NCBI GenBank assembly: GCA_963556145.1
Contig: OY744462.1
Coordinates: forward strand, 2,232,001 to 2,296,000
Length of the DNA stretch: 64,000 bases
DNA from: Hygrocybe punicea
Lineage: Eukaryota > Basidiomycota > Agaricomycetes > Agaricales > Hygrophoraceae
Direction of reading: 5' to 3'
Part shown: piece after piece, positions 11,211-22,572 of the stretch
How positions within the stretch are numbered: position 1 is the stretch's first letter
Layout: each line of letters opens with the position of its first letter
Notes under the pieces: generated by a model
The model's database searches: none
What the model was told of the DNA's origin: nothing
What the model saw: the letters and a program-made list of their open reading frames with translations, nothing else
Translations under genes and position numbers: made by a program

Positions 11211-11539
11211 ATGAAAAACAAGGTGCTTGCTTGCCGGTATTTGTTGGTGAAAGGATTCAGACGTTGTAGGAGGAACAATGAAAATGTTGGGTCCGTTATT
11301 AAGGCTTGGGAAGCATAATGCAGAGTGCCTTGCAACTTGCAACTGGCTAGAACGGGCTACTCGCGTTCTAAAGGGGGCATTGCAAAAGCAAAAGATTATA
11401 TATGCCGCGGCGTGACAGCGAAAACGGTTTGCCGAACTCCCCAGGAACTCCACCTTACCCACGATACCGTCGATGCAGCTTCTCGTATTGTCTGCTGGCC
11501 ATGGGATACGACAATCGGTATGTTCTGGGCGGACTGTGT
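11211..11539. promoter_or_regulatory. SCAP/PDX1 divergent intergenic region
   Basis: About 330 bp separate the SCAP start codon from the likely start of PDX1 at 11520-11540. It must contain both promoters. I saw no convincing TATA box or sterol response element. Confidence 0.4.
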
Positions 11540-12650
11540 CTCGACGGTGTATGTTCTAGCAGCTCAGATCGTTACATGCATTAACGTCTTGAGCTCAGTG
11601 CTGCACAAGTCGGCGATATGCCATGCCATCACACATCTCCAAATGCCAGCCATGTCCCCAACCATGACAGAGGGGGGCATTTCTCAGTGGAAGAAGCAAG
11701 AAGGGGAGTCATTCAGCGTGGGCGACATCCTACTTGAAATTGTACGTTGTGCAAGCCAAGTCCTTTGTACATTTCCTGCCACGAACCACATGATGCATCG
11801 GAGTGATGACATGGTGTAGGAAACAGACAAGGCGACCATTGACGTCGAAGCTCAGGATGATGGGATAATGGGCAAAATTTTGGTACGGACACTAAAATTG
11901 CTGGGTGGATACCGCTGAATGTGTTGTAGACACCAGACGGTACGAAAAACGTGCCCGTGGGTAAAGTAATCGCTCTTCTCGCAGAAGAAGGAGAGGACAT
12001 TACGAATCTACAGCCGCCAAACGAAGAGATGACGGCACCTCGCAGTGAACCTTCACCGCCACCCGAGATCTCTGCAGTCGAACAAGCCGCACCGAAATCA
12101 GATGCCAAGCCGTCAGCGAGACATCAGCACTCGAGACCCCTCTTTCCATCGGTTCACAGACTTCTTTTAGAGAACGGCGACCTGAATCTTGCGGACATCA
12201 AGGCCACGGGGATACGCGGGATGTTGACCAAGGGAGATGTCTTGGCCTATCTCGGGAAAGCGTCTACGCCGACTGGAACGTACAAAGAGGTCAAGTCTGT
12301 GCATGTTCAAGTGGAAAAGAAGGAAGAGGATAAGGTACTTTTACGGTTCTGCGAAATCTTTGCGACGTATTGGCGTAACATCATATATTATAGCCACTGG
12401 ACGGACCAGCCCTTCGGAGGTTGATCGCATCGACGATGCTACAAAACTCGATTACTGCGCGCAAGGTTTCATTGGGTAAGGTTCCGAAATTTCTTGGCTA
12501 TGATGGTTATTAATATCCTCCACAGGGCCAGTGCCAGATTTCGACTCTGTCATTGCCGATTATCTTCCGCGCTACGTATCCTCGCAAGGCAAAACCACAG
12601 CTCTGAACCCCAAAACCCCAATTGGCAGCTTCCTTGATGGCTTGACGTGA
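11521..12650 (+). CDS. PDX1: pyruvate dehydrogenase protein X / E3-binding protein
   Basis: Pdx1 anchors dihydrolipoamide dehydrogenase (E3) to the E2 core of the mitochondrial pyruvate dehydrogenase complex. The lipoyl domain begins LQMPAMSPTMTEGGISQWKK and continues after an intron with the lipoyl-lysine motif ETDKATIDVEAQDDGIMGKI, then PDGTKNVPVGKVIALLAEEG. The peripheral subunit-binding domain follows (PSVHRLLLENGDLNLADIKA, GIRGMLTKGDVLAYLG). Later exons are about 12394-12475 (PLDGPALRRLIASTMLQNSI) and 12526-12650 (PDFDSVIADYLPRYV, ending FLDGLT). The acyltransferase catalytic domain is absent, as in fungal E3BP. I could not fix the start: a frame from MFWADCVST at about 11521 could supply the presequence, and an upstream exon is also possible. 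Confidence 0.9.
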
Positions 12651-13540
12651 ACATTAGAATTTCTAGAGATCTTTTACAGACGCACCCTGAATAGAATTCG
12701 CAGCCGCGCCTTCGATCCCGAAGTATGTTGGCTGAAGACGATGAGAAACATATGTTCCATACGTTCCGCTATTGAGCAGTCACGTGTTGTTGTAAATACT
12801 GCAGAAATACCACGCTGGATTTGCTCGATAAACTCGTTTACCAATATTAATATTCATGTGCTGCAAGTCTCTGTCATCGTCGACTCATCGATGTCATCAC
12901 TGGCATGACTGTCAATGCCGGCCAGGGTGATACTACGCAACCGGCTGATTTTCACATTACCGTGAGTTTTCGATCTTGCAAAACATGGCATGTTGCTTCC
13001 GAAATGTGGGCAATTGTTCCACAAGGGGAAAAGAGTTTGGGAAACCACGGCGATTTGCGTGAGATCCTGAGCCTGGTCGGTGGTTGTTCCACGTCATGAC
13101 GGTATGCAAATCCGGGTTGCGGGACATACCCACGTATACTTGATGTACGATCATGGACGAGGATGGTCCGGAGGCACTGTATACAGACGACTCCTGTGTC
13201 AAAGCGGAGAACGAGGTGTCGGGGGGCCGTGGCTATGCCAAGAGATTTTGTGTTCGCCGTGTGTTCGTCGTCTGTATACGCGTCAGGGATCGTTAGAGGA
13301 TGACATCGATGACAAGTCTTACGAAGACGAACGTTCGTGCGGTTACCAAGCCGAGTCAACACCGATAAGATAGAACATTGCGAGACACAGTGACCAAGGA
13401 AAATGCGACCCCCTGGTACCGCCATATTCTATATTTTATAAACATGGCTGTTCACTTTGCGACGGACCATCATCTTCCTCCAGATGAATTCTGGCATTCT
13501 TTTAAATCCTTTTCTCCAAAAACACAGCGAAAACACCTCC
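12651..13540. other. intergenic, no gene recognised
   Basis: Open frames on both strands up to 157 codons have no recognisable domain and no conserved neighbours. I regard them as chance frames. The last 80 bases are a probable 5' leader of the next gene. Confidence 0.5.
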
Positions 13541-15053
13541 ATGTCTCTCTCCTCCACCTCCACCTCCACCTCCACCTCCACTTCCACTTCCTCTGACTCC
13601 GCCGACTCTGCAGAAGACTCCTCCGAGTCTTCTTCTTCAACCTCAAACTTGGCGCCAAGCCTAAGCACACGCCGTATTCGCTTCGCTCCCCTCCCAGATC
13701 CCCGTTCCTTCGACGACAATAACGACCAGTCCTCAAATAATACCTCCGACGACTTACCCCATCCTGTCCCCGACGTCCCTGACCATTCCACCTCCATCGA
13801 CCTCCACTCCGAAAAACCCTACTCAAATCCCCCATTCCAATGCCTTCCCCCTCCTCCAATACCTCTCATAAACCATCATCAAAAATTCCCCCCAAAATAT
13901 AGATCCTGGCTCAAACCCTTCCTCTCTGGCAGGCGTTCTTCAATAGCCCCCTCTTCATCACCCAACTCCCCCCGAAACTCAGACACAGAACCCCCCTCCC
14001 GGCCCTCTTCCGTACACAGCGATATAAGTGCTTCGTCCGCACCCTCTTGGGGTATCTCACTCGGTCGCTGGGCTACCCCCACCTCTCTAGCCACTGACTC
14101 GAGCCCCGTCCAACTAAAACGCACACAGACTCCCAAACCTCTCACGGGTAACGTGCGCATGCCCGTCCTCGGTGCAATTCCCCGCAGGACAGGCGTTCGC
14201 AAGGGCACACGCATGCTCAACGGCCGCGTTTATGGCAGTCGCCAACCTGGCGAGAACCCCTTTGCCAACGCACGTGATGACCCTGATCCCGAGTTTGTCG
14301 AGTGGGGGTATGGAGGTATGGGCAGCGTGAATGGCGGCGGGAATACCATGTGGAAGCGTCTCCAGAGCGACAGTGTCGCTTTGGGCGACGGAGCTGCCGC
14401 CATACCACAGCGGGAGGGCCCGGATGATAGCAGTGGAATGGGCTGGGTCCGTAAACGGAGGGAACAGAGAGAGCGCGAGAAGCGCGAGAGGGAAGAGAAG
14501 CCTACCCCCGCAGCGGGTGGCGATGCCGGCCCCGGCGCTCAGCCTGCGGATCCGCCAGATCCCGCCGTTCAAACACCTCCATCTACTACACTGCCACACC
14601 ACCCACCTCCGTCGGACGAGTCCACCGCTCGCGACAGTCACAGTACTAATATTTTGCGTGCCGTCGCAGTACCAGCTCCACCGCATCGGCATGTACGCGG
14701 GAACTCTGCCTCGAATCCGACTGCATTCGTCACTGGTTCGCGGGGGGGCTCTGAAGTGGGCTCACATGTGGGCTCAATAGCGGATGTGCAGGCCATGGCG
14801 GTCGGCGTATTCGACCTCAAGGACTTCCGGCGGATTGTCAAGGGCGCGGAGGTCCCGGATGACGAGGACAACGAGGACGAGAGCGAGACTGAGAGTGAGC
14901 GCAGCGAGGATGATGAAGATGACGAAGATGAGGTGTGTGTGTTCGTTTCTTACTTCGGAACTTCATCGTTTACCGCTCGTATAGGAGCAGACGAGAAAGA
15001 CGGCGCTTTGCGCCAGGGTCGAAAAAATCAGCCGCCACCAGGACAAGGTGTAG
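13541..15053 (+). CDS. conserved basidiomycete protein of unknown function
   Basis: I start at 13541 (MSLSSTSTST). The upstream in-frame Met at 13457 precedes residues with no coding character. The frame is intact to 14932. An intron at 14933-14984 (GTGTGTGTG...CGTATAG) joins to a last exon, 14985-15053, encoding EQTRKTALCARVEKISRHQD. In order, the product of about 485 residues has a Ser/Thr tract, an acidic serine segment, FPPKYRSWLKPFLSGRRSS, a conserved-looking core (RKGTRMLNGRVYGSR, NPFANARDDPDPEFVEWGYG, MWKRLQSDSVALG), a charged coil (RKRREQREREKREREEK), a low-complexity Pro/Ala stretch and a run of Glu/Asp. It has no signal peptide, membrane segment or catalytic motif. I cannot assign a function. 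Confidence 0.8.
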
Positions 15054-16617
15054 CGGATGCTTTGGAGTGTGGACTCCCCTCCCGCCTCCCCGGCCGTGCC
15101 GGTCCAATACTTACTTCCTCCTCTAGGCTTTGTCTTTTTCAAAATTTCCTTTTTCTCACTATTTTTTTTTCGGTCTGAATGTGGAAGAATCTATTGTTAT
15201 GCGGGAGTGGGGTTGATTTTTTTTCTGTTTCCCTTTCTTTTTCCTTGTGTCGACTGCTCGGATTTCACGTCCTGGGCCTAACCTTCTGCCGAACGTAAAC
15301 TGATGTCATTCATGGACTTGCTTTTTCATACCCTGACTTTCACCATCCTCCTCTCTCGAGCAACCACTTTGGATTTTACCCACTCAATAACCTTAGGAAC
15401 ACACACGCATAATCTCCCACTCCACTCCACGGTCACTTTTTCCACAACTTCACGGTTCCGTCTCCAAACATTTTCCCTGGCATATCCACGACCACACAAC
15501 TACACGACCGTGACAACTGTATTAACAGACGCAAGGACGCTGTCTCGTCTCTCGCGCACGCCAAGTGCGTATCACTAATACATCGCTTTTCCCTCTCCTC
15601 TCCTCGCTGCCGCTGCCGCCACCGTTCCGTCGATTCCGCTATCCGACTTCTTTTTCTTTCGTCTCGTGGTCGGGAATAAAAAAGAGGTTCGCATCGACTT
15701 CCCGAACCCAGGCTATTTTTATATTTATCGTGTCTTCTTTCCCTTCTCTCCCACCCCAACGATTTGTCTTCCGTTGGAAGGGATTTCCGCACGGTGAGAA
15801 ATATTTTTATGTTGCTAAAGTCTGCGGATGGTTGACTGACTGGTCCTGGGGGATTCAGATGGGTCTTCTTGCAGTTCTTCATCTGCCATTTCTTTCTGGC
15901 TTTCGGAGATCATGAAAGATGAACATTGTTTTTTTTGGCAGTCCCCTCCTCCCTCCTCCTTCGCCCTACTCCTCCTCCTCCTCCCCTTACCCACTCTTTG
16001 CGCGTTTCATGTGTGTATATATATACCACGTCTGTCGCGCTGTTGGTCTGTAAATTTTTGTGTTTGTTTTTGTCCTTTTTGGGTTTTAGACGTTAGAAAA
16101 TGAAAGAATTTGCTCATGATGACTACTTGGCTTCTGCTAAGCCGCTTTCGACTGTGATGTAGGATGGCCGCCCTACATCACAGGCACGGAGAGATCCTTA
16201 TTTCCCCCTTCCCTCTATGAGTGTATCCACAAACCTTACATCAAGGTCCCTTACTAAGGAGCACTTCAGCTATTTCTGAGTAAATAGAGTGCTGACTTTC
16301 AAAATTGTTGGCGGACTTTCGGATCCCTCCGGGCCTTTGAGGCACCTCCGAGTCTCGTCTGGAAAGCAGCCTATTAGCAAGTGGAAAGCACTTAATATGT
16401 GAACCACTTTATTGAAGATGCTCAATTGCCCGGGGACCTTCGCGGACTATAGTAGAATGGATCGAGTGTGGACTACAAGATCAACTCCGAACGTGCTATA
16501 CTGTTTTCCTAACCGCCCAGGTACCAGTATGGGACTCTTGATTGGCGCTGCTTCGATCCCACTCTCCAATGGTTCATTAACGTTCATTCGCCGTGTGGTG
16601 TCACTCCCAGAGACTCT
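15054..16617. other. intergenic with pyrimidine-rich tracts
   Basis: Long C/T-rich stretches (about 15560-16000) give spurious open frames. A hairpin lies at 16153-16182. No gene is recognised, although a small frame at 15303-15578 begins with a hydrophobic stretch. Confidence 0.5.
16153..16182. repeat. 11-bp stem hairpin
   Basis: TGTGATGTAGG (16153-16163) and CCTACATCACA (16172-16182) form a perfect stem around an 8-base loop in intergenic DNA. It could be a remnant of a small inverted-repeat element. No role is known. Confidence 0.7.
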
Positions 16618-18159
16618 ATGCGTTTCTTGTCTTGTTTCGGTCGTCTAGGGTTGATAGCAGTACATCTCCTGCGCTTAATCGATCCGGCAAGTGGGCAAAC
16701 TGAATGCACACCTCTCATGCAATCTCTCCTCCAACAGGCCGAATCGTCGAATGACTACGGATTGTGGGATGCGTGTTGTGCGAGGTCTGGAGTGGATTGC
16801 TTCTTGACCAGACAAGCTGTTGCATCCGGATACGAGCCCTGTGATGCTGCTCACGGTGCGAGGGCGTCATGCAATAAGGTTCCGCAGGGGACGATATGCA
16901 TGATAGGTGGGGATGGCTTGATCGCTGGTTCGCCATGTGGCCAATCTCACATCCGATCGTGTGGAAATGCTCTTGTGCGTCAACCGCCCCACGCCAAGCA
17001 CACTCTTCAAATCCATCAGTGCTTCGTCCGTCCTGGCGAACGGCGTTTTGGATACCCAGTTGTGTTGCTCTGCATCATCGTGCCAACTCGCTTCGATATA
17101 CTGCACATCCAAGTACACCATGAGCTGCGTCAGCGACGGGACCAATGTCATATGTGTCCCGTTTGATGAGGCAGATAGCCTTACATATCTAGCAGCCATT
17201 GTAGACAATGCGCCCTATTGTGCCGTCACAACCGCTTCTGCGTCAACGACCAAATCTGTGTCCTCGTCGCCGACGACTTCTTCGTTGAGAATCAATCATT
17301 CACCAACTGTCGATGACTTGTCACAGTTGGTGAATTGCCGACCATGCGGCACTGGGAAATGCACATTCACTCCTGAGGTGTGTTCTAATTTTCGGTCTAT
17401 ATGTTATGCAATCGTTGTTATTATGTGATGTCTTTTTTTTTTTTTTGCATACAATAGTACAGTTTGCCCGGTATGACTTACGACCTGATTGTGGGGTCAC
17501 CTGTCTATAATTGCGATCCGCATGCGATGTCGCCCACAACGGATACCATCACAGGAACTATCAGTCTATCAGATGCTTGGAGCATAACCGCGGCCATCGG
17601 GATTTCATTTGGGAGCTGAACGTATCGTTGGCTGATAACGCTGGTTTCAGTTGGAGCCAGACGAGAACCATACAGCAATCCCAAATCATTGGGATCACGA
17701 TCCTGCCTGGACAAATTGTGTGTTACCCGCCCCCCGCTCCCCCCCCTTTGGTGCCTTCGTTCCCGCCTCCTCATATCTAACTATGGATGTTTATTTTACC
17801 AAGGGAGCGTTGATTGCGCATGTGCAATACAAGCGAACGAGCGGGACTATAAACCTTGGGAACGGGTAAGTGATCCTCGTTGTACTTTTTTTTTTTTCCA
17901 CCGGGACTGAGTAGCAATCACTTTCAGTCAAGGCTTCCCTCTTATGTCGAATCAACCGTTCAATGTCCTGGGTTATGATTCTGTATTTGTTTCTTGTGGA
18001 TCTACATTCTCTGCCAATGCCTCCAGCGCTTTCAACTGCACTTCGGATTCTCGTAGTTGGTCAAGAGAGGGTACGGTACGTTACGTACCGCCGATATTGC
18101 TAATCTCGGTTCTGGTGGGTTTGGTGATATATGAAGGTCAATATAGTAAATTGCGATGA
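16618..18159 (+). CDS. secreted cysteine-rich protein, possibly disrupted
   Basis: Starts MRFLSCFGRLGLIAVHLLRL, a likely signal peptide, then a cysteine-rich part (CTPLMQSLLQQAESSNDYGL, WDACCARSGVDC). It changes frame near 16935 to LTSDRVEMLLCVNRPTPSTL, QLCCSASSCQLASIYC and a Ser/Thr linker. After a T-rich intron (about 17379-17457) the domain YSLPGMTYDLIVGSPVYNCD, TGTISLSDAWSITAAIGISF follows. The frame shifts again near 17612 to ELNVSLADNAGFSWSQTRT and ITILPGQI. Two more introns lead to GALIAHVQYKRTSGTINLGN and GFPLMSNQPFNVLGYDS. The later domain has a beta-sheet character, but I do not recognise the family. The frame changes near 16935 and 17612 lack convincing introns, so the gene may be a pseudogene or the assembly may contain indels. 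Confidence 0.5.
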
Positions 18160-18390
18160 AATATTTAGTGACCACTGGCAGGCAATGCTTGAAACTTTTT
18201 TATGGGAAGGTGAGTGAATTGCAGAATACAATGTAACCAATTCACTTTCATTTTGTTGCCGTCTGGGAAAGATAACCATTAATACTCCGCAACCAGACTT
18301 TCAATCTCCGCCAATATGGCAATAAATAACGTCAGCTCAGAATCAAACTTGAGCCTTGCTTGCCAAATTCAGTGACGACATCCACTCAAC

Positions 18391-19049
18391 ATGCCTTCCT
18401 TGTTGCTCACTACGAACGTCCGGGTAATGAACAGTCTGTTTCCCACTGTTATGAGTAGCCTTATCCCGACACTCCTAGGTTGCCGACCCCAAAGCCTTCT
18501 CCCTCGAGTTTTCCAAGGTGGCGGCCAAATCACTTCCTAATACGACAATTCATCCATGTGTTCTATCGCTAGTTCAGTGCCGACACGCTTGGGAAACCGG
18601 AAAAATACATCACCGTCAGCTATACTCACAATGAGACACTCACGTTCAACGGGACATTCGAGCCGGCTTTCGTGTTGGCCATCGTGAGCACCCCCACTAC
18701 TGGCAGCCTCGGAAGCTGCACGTCCCAATCTCACCCTGCTGCAGAACAGTCTGGGTAATATCAATCCCGAAGTGAATGAGATATACAGCAAAGCCTTCTT
18801 TGAATTTTTCCACAAGAAATTGGGCGTTAACGGCGACCGTGGTTACATGTGTGTCTCATTCTATCGTTCACCTGTTTGCTGGTTCATCGGGACTCTAATA
18901 CTTGCCCGTCGTCGTTCAGAACCTTTACTGACCCTGGGAACGCTTTCATGGGGTGAGTGCCATGTCCCTCGTGATGGGTGTGAGTCGCAACTTAATCGCC
19001 CGTGCCAAGGTACAACGGAACGACCTTCGCCACTATCTTCGGAAAGTAG
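18391..19049 (+). CDS. macrophage migration inhibitory factor (MIF)-like tautomerase
   Basis: Six exons fit exactly: 18391-18423, 18479-18517, 18573-18683, 18745-18848, 18920-18952 and 19010-19049. Together they are 360 bases and encode 119 residues, the usual MIF size. The product begins MPSLLLTTNVRVADPKAFSL. Pro2, which becomes the catalytic N-terminal proline after Met removal, is intact. Further conserved stretches are LGKPEKYITVSYTHNETLTF, FEPAFVLAINSLGNINPEVN, YSKAFFEFFHKKLGVNGDRG, YITFTDPGNAFMGYNGTTFA and TIFGK at the end. All introns are 55-71 bp GT-AG. MIF proteins are trimeric tautomerases; the physiological substrate in fungi is unknown. Neighbours give no functional hint. Confidence 0.93.
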
Positions 19050-19320
19050 CGATAGGAGATGGCATCCTAGCTGATATCTCCGCTTTGTAAGATATTGCAG
19101 AAGTATCTTGAATTTTGTCTTCCATGTATTTCTACCAATCAAAAGATGATATGATCAATTCTTGCGGGGCTATCAGCAATCATGAAAAGAATTCGGCTCC
19201 CCGAGAAATCCGAAATCTGGTAGGCGTGAAATTAGACAGAATATCTAAGAAATGTCATCGTGAAACCTGTGAACAGAAGACTCTACTAGTAGCTAACGAA
19301 AACAGAATTTACAAAGCATG

Positions 19321-20855
19321 TTAGATCCAACCCTCCTCTCCAACCTTCCTCCCTATAAAATTACACTCCACTAGTAGTGGCACCACGCTGTCATCAGGAT
19401 TGTTGTAAAAGTCCATGAGCACCCATCCGCGAAGTCGAGGTCCAGCGTCACTCTTCTCGAGATTACGAGAAGCACCTAACAGGCCCAGCAGCCACTTCCC
19501 AACGCGGCCATTGACACCCTCAATACCTAATCCCAACTTTGGCCATCCAATTCCACAAGCGACCGTTGGAGGGAAGGCAAATGGGAATGAAGCTGCTGAT
19601 AAGAAACTGATGGTAAGCGTTGGCGAGGATGGGTTATCGCTTGCGAGAAGGTCACGCGTCGAGAGGGCGAACTTCTCCGGTATCGAGAGGAACGAGGGTA
19701 TGTTGTACCTACATTCACATGTCAGCACGAGAATGAAAATCACAGCAGCTACAGAGATACTAGCCAATCTTGCGTCTTAACAAGTGTATCTTCACATGTC
19801 CACGTAAACCCATTCTTATCGCTGTCAGGCCAGGCAGTGGGATGCATCCCAAGCCCCTCGAGCCCCCGATCCCAATCGGCACCATCTCCGCCAAACCTAC
19901 TAAACATCAGGATCTTGCCTCTAACTTCGCCTAATTTCGGGACCCTGTTGTCTAGGAACCACATATTTATTCCACCTGGACCAGCAAGTATCTCGTCGTG
20001 AACCAATCTCGAAAAGACGGGGCCAGGAGTTACATTAAAATCTTCTTGTTTGATGGACATCACGACGGTTTCACGGCAAGTGAGTGGTGCAGTGAGGAAG
20101 GTATGAATTATGGCTAGGATGTCTGAAAAATGCGTTCTTTCCGGATAAATGCCATGGTATGCTACCAGGTGGGAATCAATGACTGCAAGCCGAATATCTA
20201 GAACACGTATTCCGGATTGAAGCTGAACGGCTAATGGTGTTGAAAGTGATTGACACTGCGAGATGGGCCATCCATAAAATGCCATGCTATGAATGTTGTC
20301 AGTTTTCGTTGCCCAGATTTGTCGACCAAACATACGTGTCGTGTGTGCCTTGTGGAGAATTAGTTTAGAATGCCGATTTGGGAAAGTAGGAGGGACATAC
20401 CAGGCAGCGAAAGTGATGACAATGAGACCGTGTCAGGAATCTCTGATAGAAATGCGGAAAGATTTCGGGAAGGGAAAATCAAAAGTTTGTAATGTCCCCG
20501 AGAGACCTGCCGTGAATCCGGTGAGAAATCGCAAATGTACGGGAACGAAAAGACTCACACGAATACAGTATACCTTCCAGCTATCATCCGGTGTTGGAAC
20601 CACACGCCACGACGCACAACTGGAAATTCCCATGGTAAGATTAACGGCATTTCCTTTCGAGTTGGCCTGTGTTATGGGCTGGTCATGCTGGGCTCCTCCA
20701 AACGTTGGAGAGATACATATCACACCCAAACGGTGTCGAGGAAGATCAGTATCTATGGAAAGAGACGCTGGGACCTCATAGTAACGAGGGTCGTTGGTCT
20801 TGTCAAAGTTGACGGTGAGGTTGATTGTGGTGAGGTTCCCGATTGTGAGACGCAT
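19321..20855 (-). CDS. PI-PLC X domain-containing phosphodiesterase-like protein
   Basis: Predicted exons are 20855-20561, 20442-20401, 20348-20336, 20286-19753 and 19708-19321. They total 1272 bases (423 residues) in one frame. The X domain of bacterial-type phosphatidylinositol-specific phospholipase C starts at IPDTVSLSSLSLPGTHDTMA, where the first catalytic His sits in GTHDT. The motif is split over a 13-base microexon. Then come QLQSGIRVLDIRLAV, AYHGIYPERTHFSDIL (second His), CRETVVMSIKQED, GEVRGKILMFSRFGGDG and PSFLSIPEKFAL. A roughly 100-residue N-terminal beta-rich extension precedes it. No signal peptide is obvious at the chosen Met. Substrate and location are unknown. It is convergent with the MIF gene upstream and divergent from RAD1. 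Confidence 0.88.
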
Positions 20856-21005
20856 TCACGACAACGACGGGTAATGCAATGGCGTCCGAAATGACTGTCT
20901 ATAGGCTGTGTATGTTACTAATAAGGGTGGGTTCTGGTATAGTGCATGTCGGATGGTTGGTCACGTGGGTCTTGTAGCTCTCGAAAGTCACCACTTTCGT
21001 GTCCG

Positions 21006-22572
21006 ATGCCTACTATGGATGACGAAGAGCTTCCACCCGTGAGTTTTCAGTATCAACCGATACCCATTCATAATCATTGTCAGGTTTTAGCAGCTTCCGT
21101 CCATGATGTTCGATATTTTTCGGCTCTTTTGCGTGGCGTGAATTTTGTTAACGTGAGTTCTCTTTGGACAATGCACTCGGCATGGCAATCACACGCAAGT
21201 TCTCAAGCGGGCCACCCTCACAATTACAAAGAGTGGCTTCACCGTTACTGTGGAGGAAGCGCGGACGCTTCTAGGTATTCACGCTGTTGCTTGATATCGC
21301 GCCAGCCCTAAATGTGAATTCTCTAGCTACTGCGTATGTATTCAAGGATGTATTTGATGAATACGAGTACCACCCGGAAAAGTCCTCTAAGCCAGCTTCC
21401 TCTCCCGATCCAGAAAGCTCGCAAGATGATCATGCCGAGAATGCCGCCCTCGAAATCCCGCTCAACACACTCATAGATTGTTTGAATATATTCGGAACGG
21501 CAGGGCCACCTCCCTCTTCCAATTTATCCAAATATAAGACGTGGCGGCGTGCAGACGATCATTCCGACCATGGGGAAGAGAATGAGGGCCGAAACCAGAA
21601 TCGTCAGCGTTCGAATGACGCTGCTGGTGGACGCATCGATCAATACTTTTCCGGCTCTGACAAGAGAACTGGGATGAGAATGTCGTACACGGGAGTCGGG
21701 TATCCTTTGACACTACTAATGTAAGTTTCACAGTTCGTATGCGTGCGATGTTCGCTTTGAATACATTTATTCTGTCCAGAGCAGAAGATGCAACTGGCCC
21801 GACTACAACTTGCGAAATCACGACCTTTGAGCCTGAGCCCTATTTAGAACTTCCCTTTGATTCTAAACTAACGTAAGTGAGCCCGGATCGACGTCCATGG
21901 GTGTTTGGTTGAATTTTTATGGAGGTAGGGTCCTCAAGATCATACTCAAGGTTATTCCCTCCAAAATATTCAATCTTGGACAAGTGTTGATATCTATATA
22001 GTCATCTTGGCTCCATGAAGCTCTTTCTGAGCTCGACCCGTCATGCGACAGGTTGACATTTATTGGCAATGCACCTGTACAAGGTGTAAGAGTCTCTCGC
22101 GGCACACCATCAAAGCCAATGTTCAGGATTAAGGCTGCTGGCACATTTGGCAGCGCACAAGTGATATTTCTATATTTCTTGTTTTATGCTGACAGGAATG
22201 TTGATGTATGACTAATAGATGGATTACCCGAATGATCGAGAGGTCCTAGAAACCTTTGAATGCCACCGAGACGTCAGCTTTAGGTTCGTATACGTTTCTC
22301 AGAGCTTCGGGCGATCATTTTCACAGCGGATGGAAACACAGCTATCGGTTCGTCCATTTGTCACGGACGCTGCGTGCCCTTCAGAGTTCTACAAAGACTT
22401 CACTTCGAATAGATGAAGAGGGGCTGTTAAGCTTGCAGTTTTTGATGCCAACTGCTAGACCTCGAGGAGGCTCCTCAGATGCATTTATTGAATTCCGAGT
22501 AAGTTTTGCCATCTCAATGTATCCACTTTGTTGCTGATTTGACCTTAGTGTCTACCACTTGACGATGGGTAA
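21006..22572 (+). CDS. RAD1: DNA damage checkpoint clamp subunit RAD1
   Basis: Rad1 is one subunit of the 9-1-1 (Rad9-Rad1-Hus1) clamp, which is loaded at DNA lesions in the nucleus. Ten exons fit in frame: 21006-21038, 21084-21152, 21208-21274, 21327-21720, 21780-21872, 21929-21950, 22002-22160, 22219-22283, 22327-22498 and 22549-22572. They total 1098 bases (365 residues). Diagnostic stretches are ASVHDVRYFSALLRGVNFVN, ATLTITKSGFTVTVEEARTL, AYVFKDVFDEYEYHPE, EIPLNTLIDCLNIFG, SYTGVGYPLTLL, CEITTFEPEPYLELPFDSKL, SWLHEALSELDPSCDRLTF, TKTSLRIDEEGLLSLQFLMP and the end AFIEFRCLPLDDG. No disruption was seen; exon 6 has only 22 bases. An acidic insert of about 90 residues follows LNIFG. Confidence 0.92.

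Noticed and set aside
11025..11462. Separate 145-codon gene upstream of SCAP
   Set aside because: Its middle part is SCAP exon 1 and its end is intronic; the splice at 11125/11059 gives a continuous SCAP N-terminus.
15303..15915. Small secreted protein genes in the pyrimidine-rich intergenic DNA
   Set aside because: Hydrophobic starts arise from T/C-rich sequence, and there is no conserved continuation or splice structure.
20433..20560. Nonsense codon in the PI-PLC gene (RDS-stop)
   Set aside because: It lies in an intron: using the acceptor at 20443 gives IPDTVSLSSLSLPG in frame.
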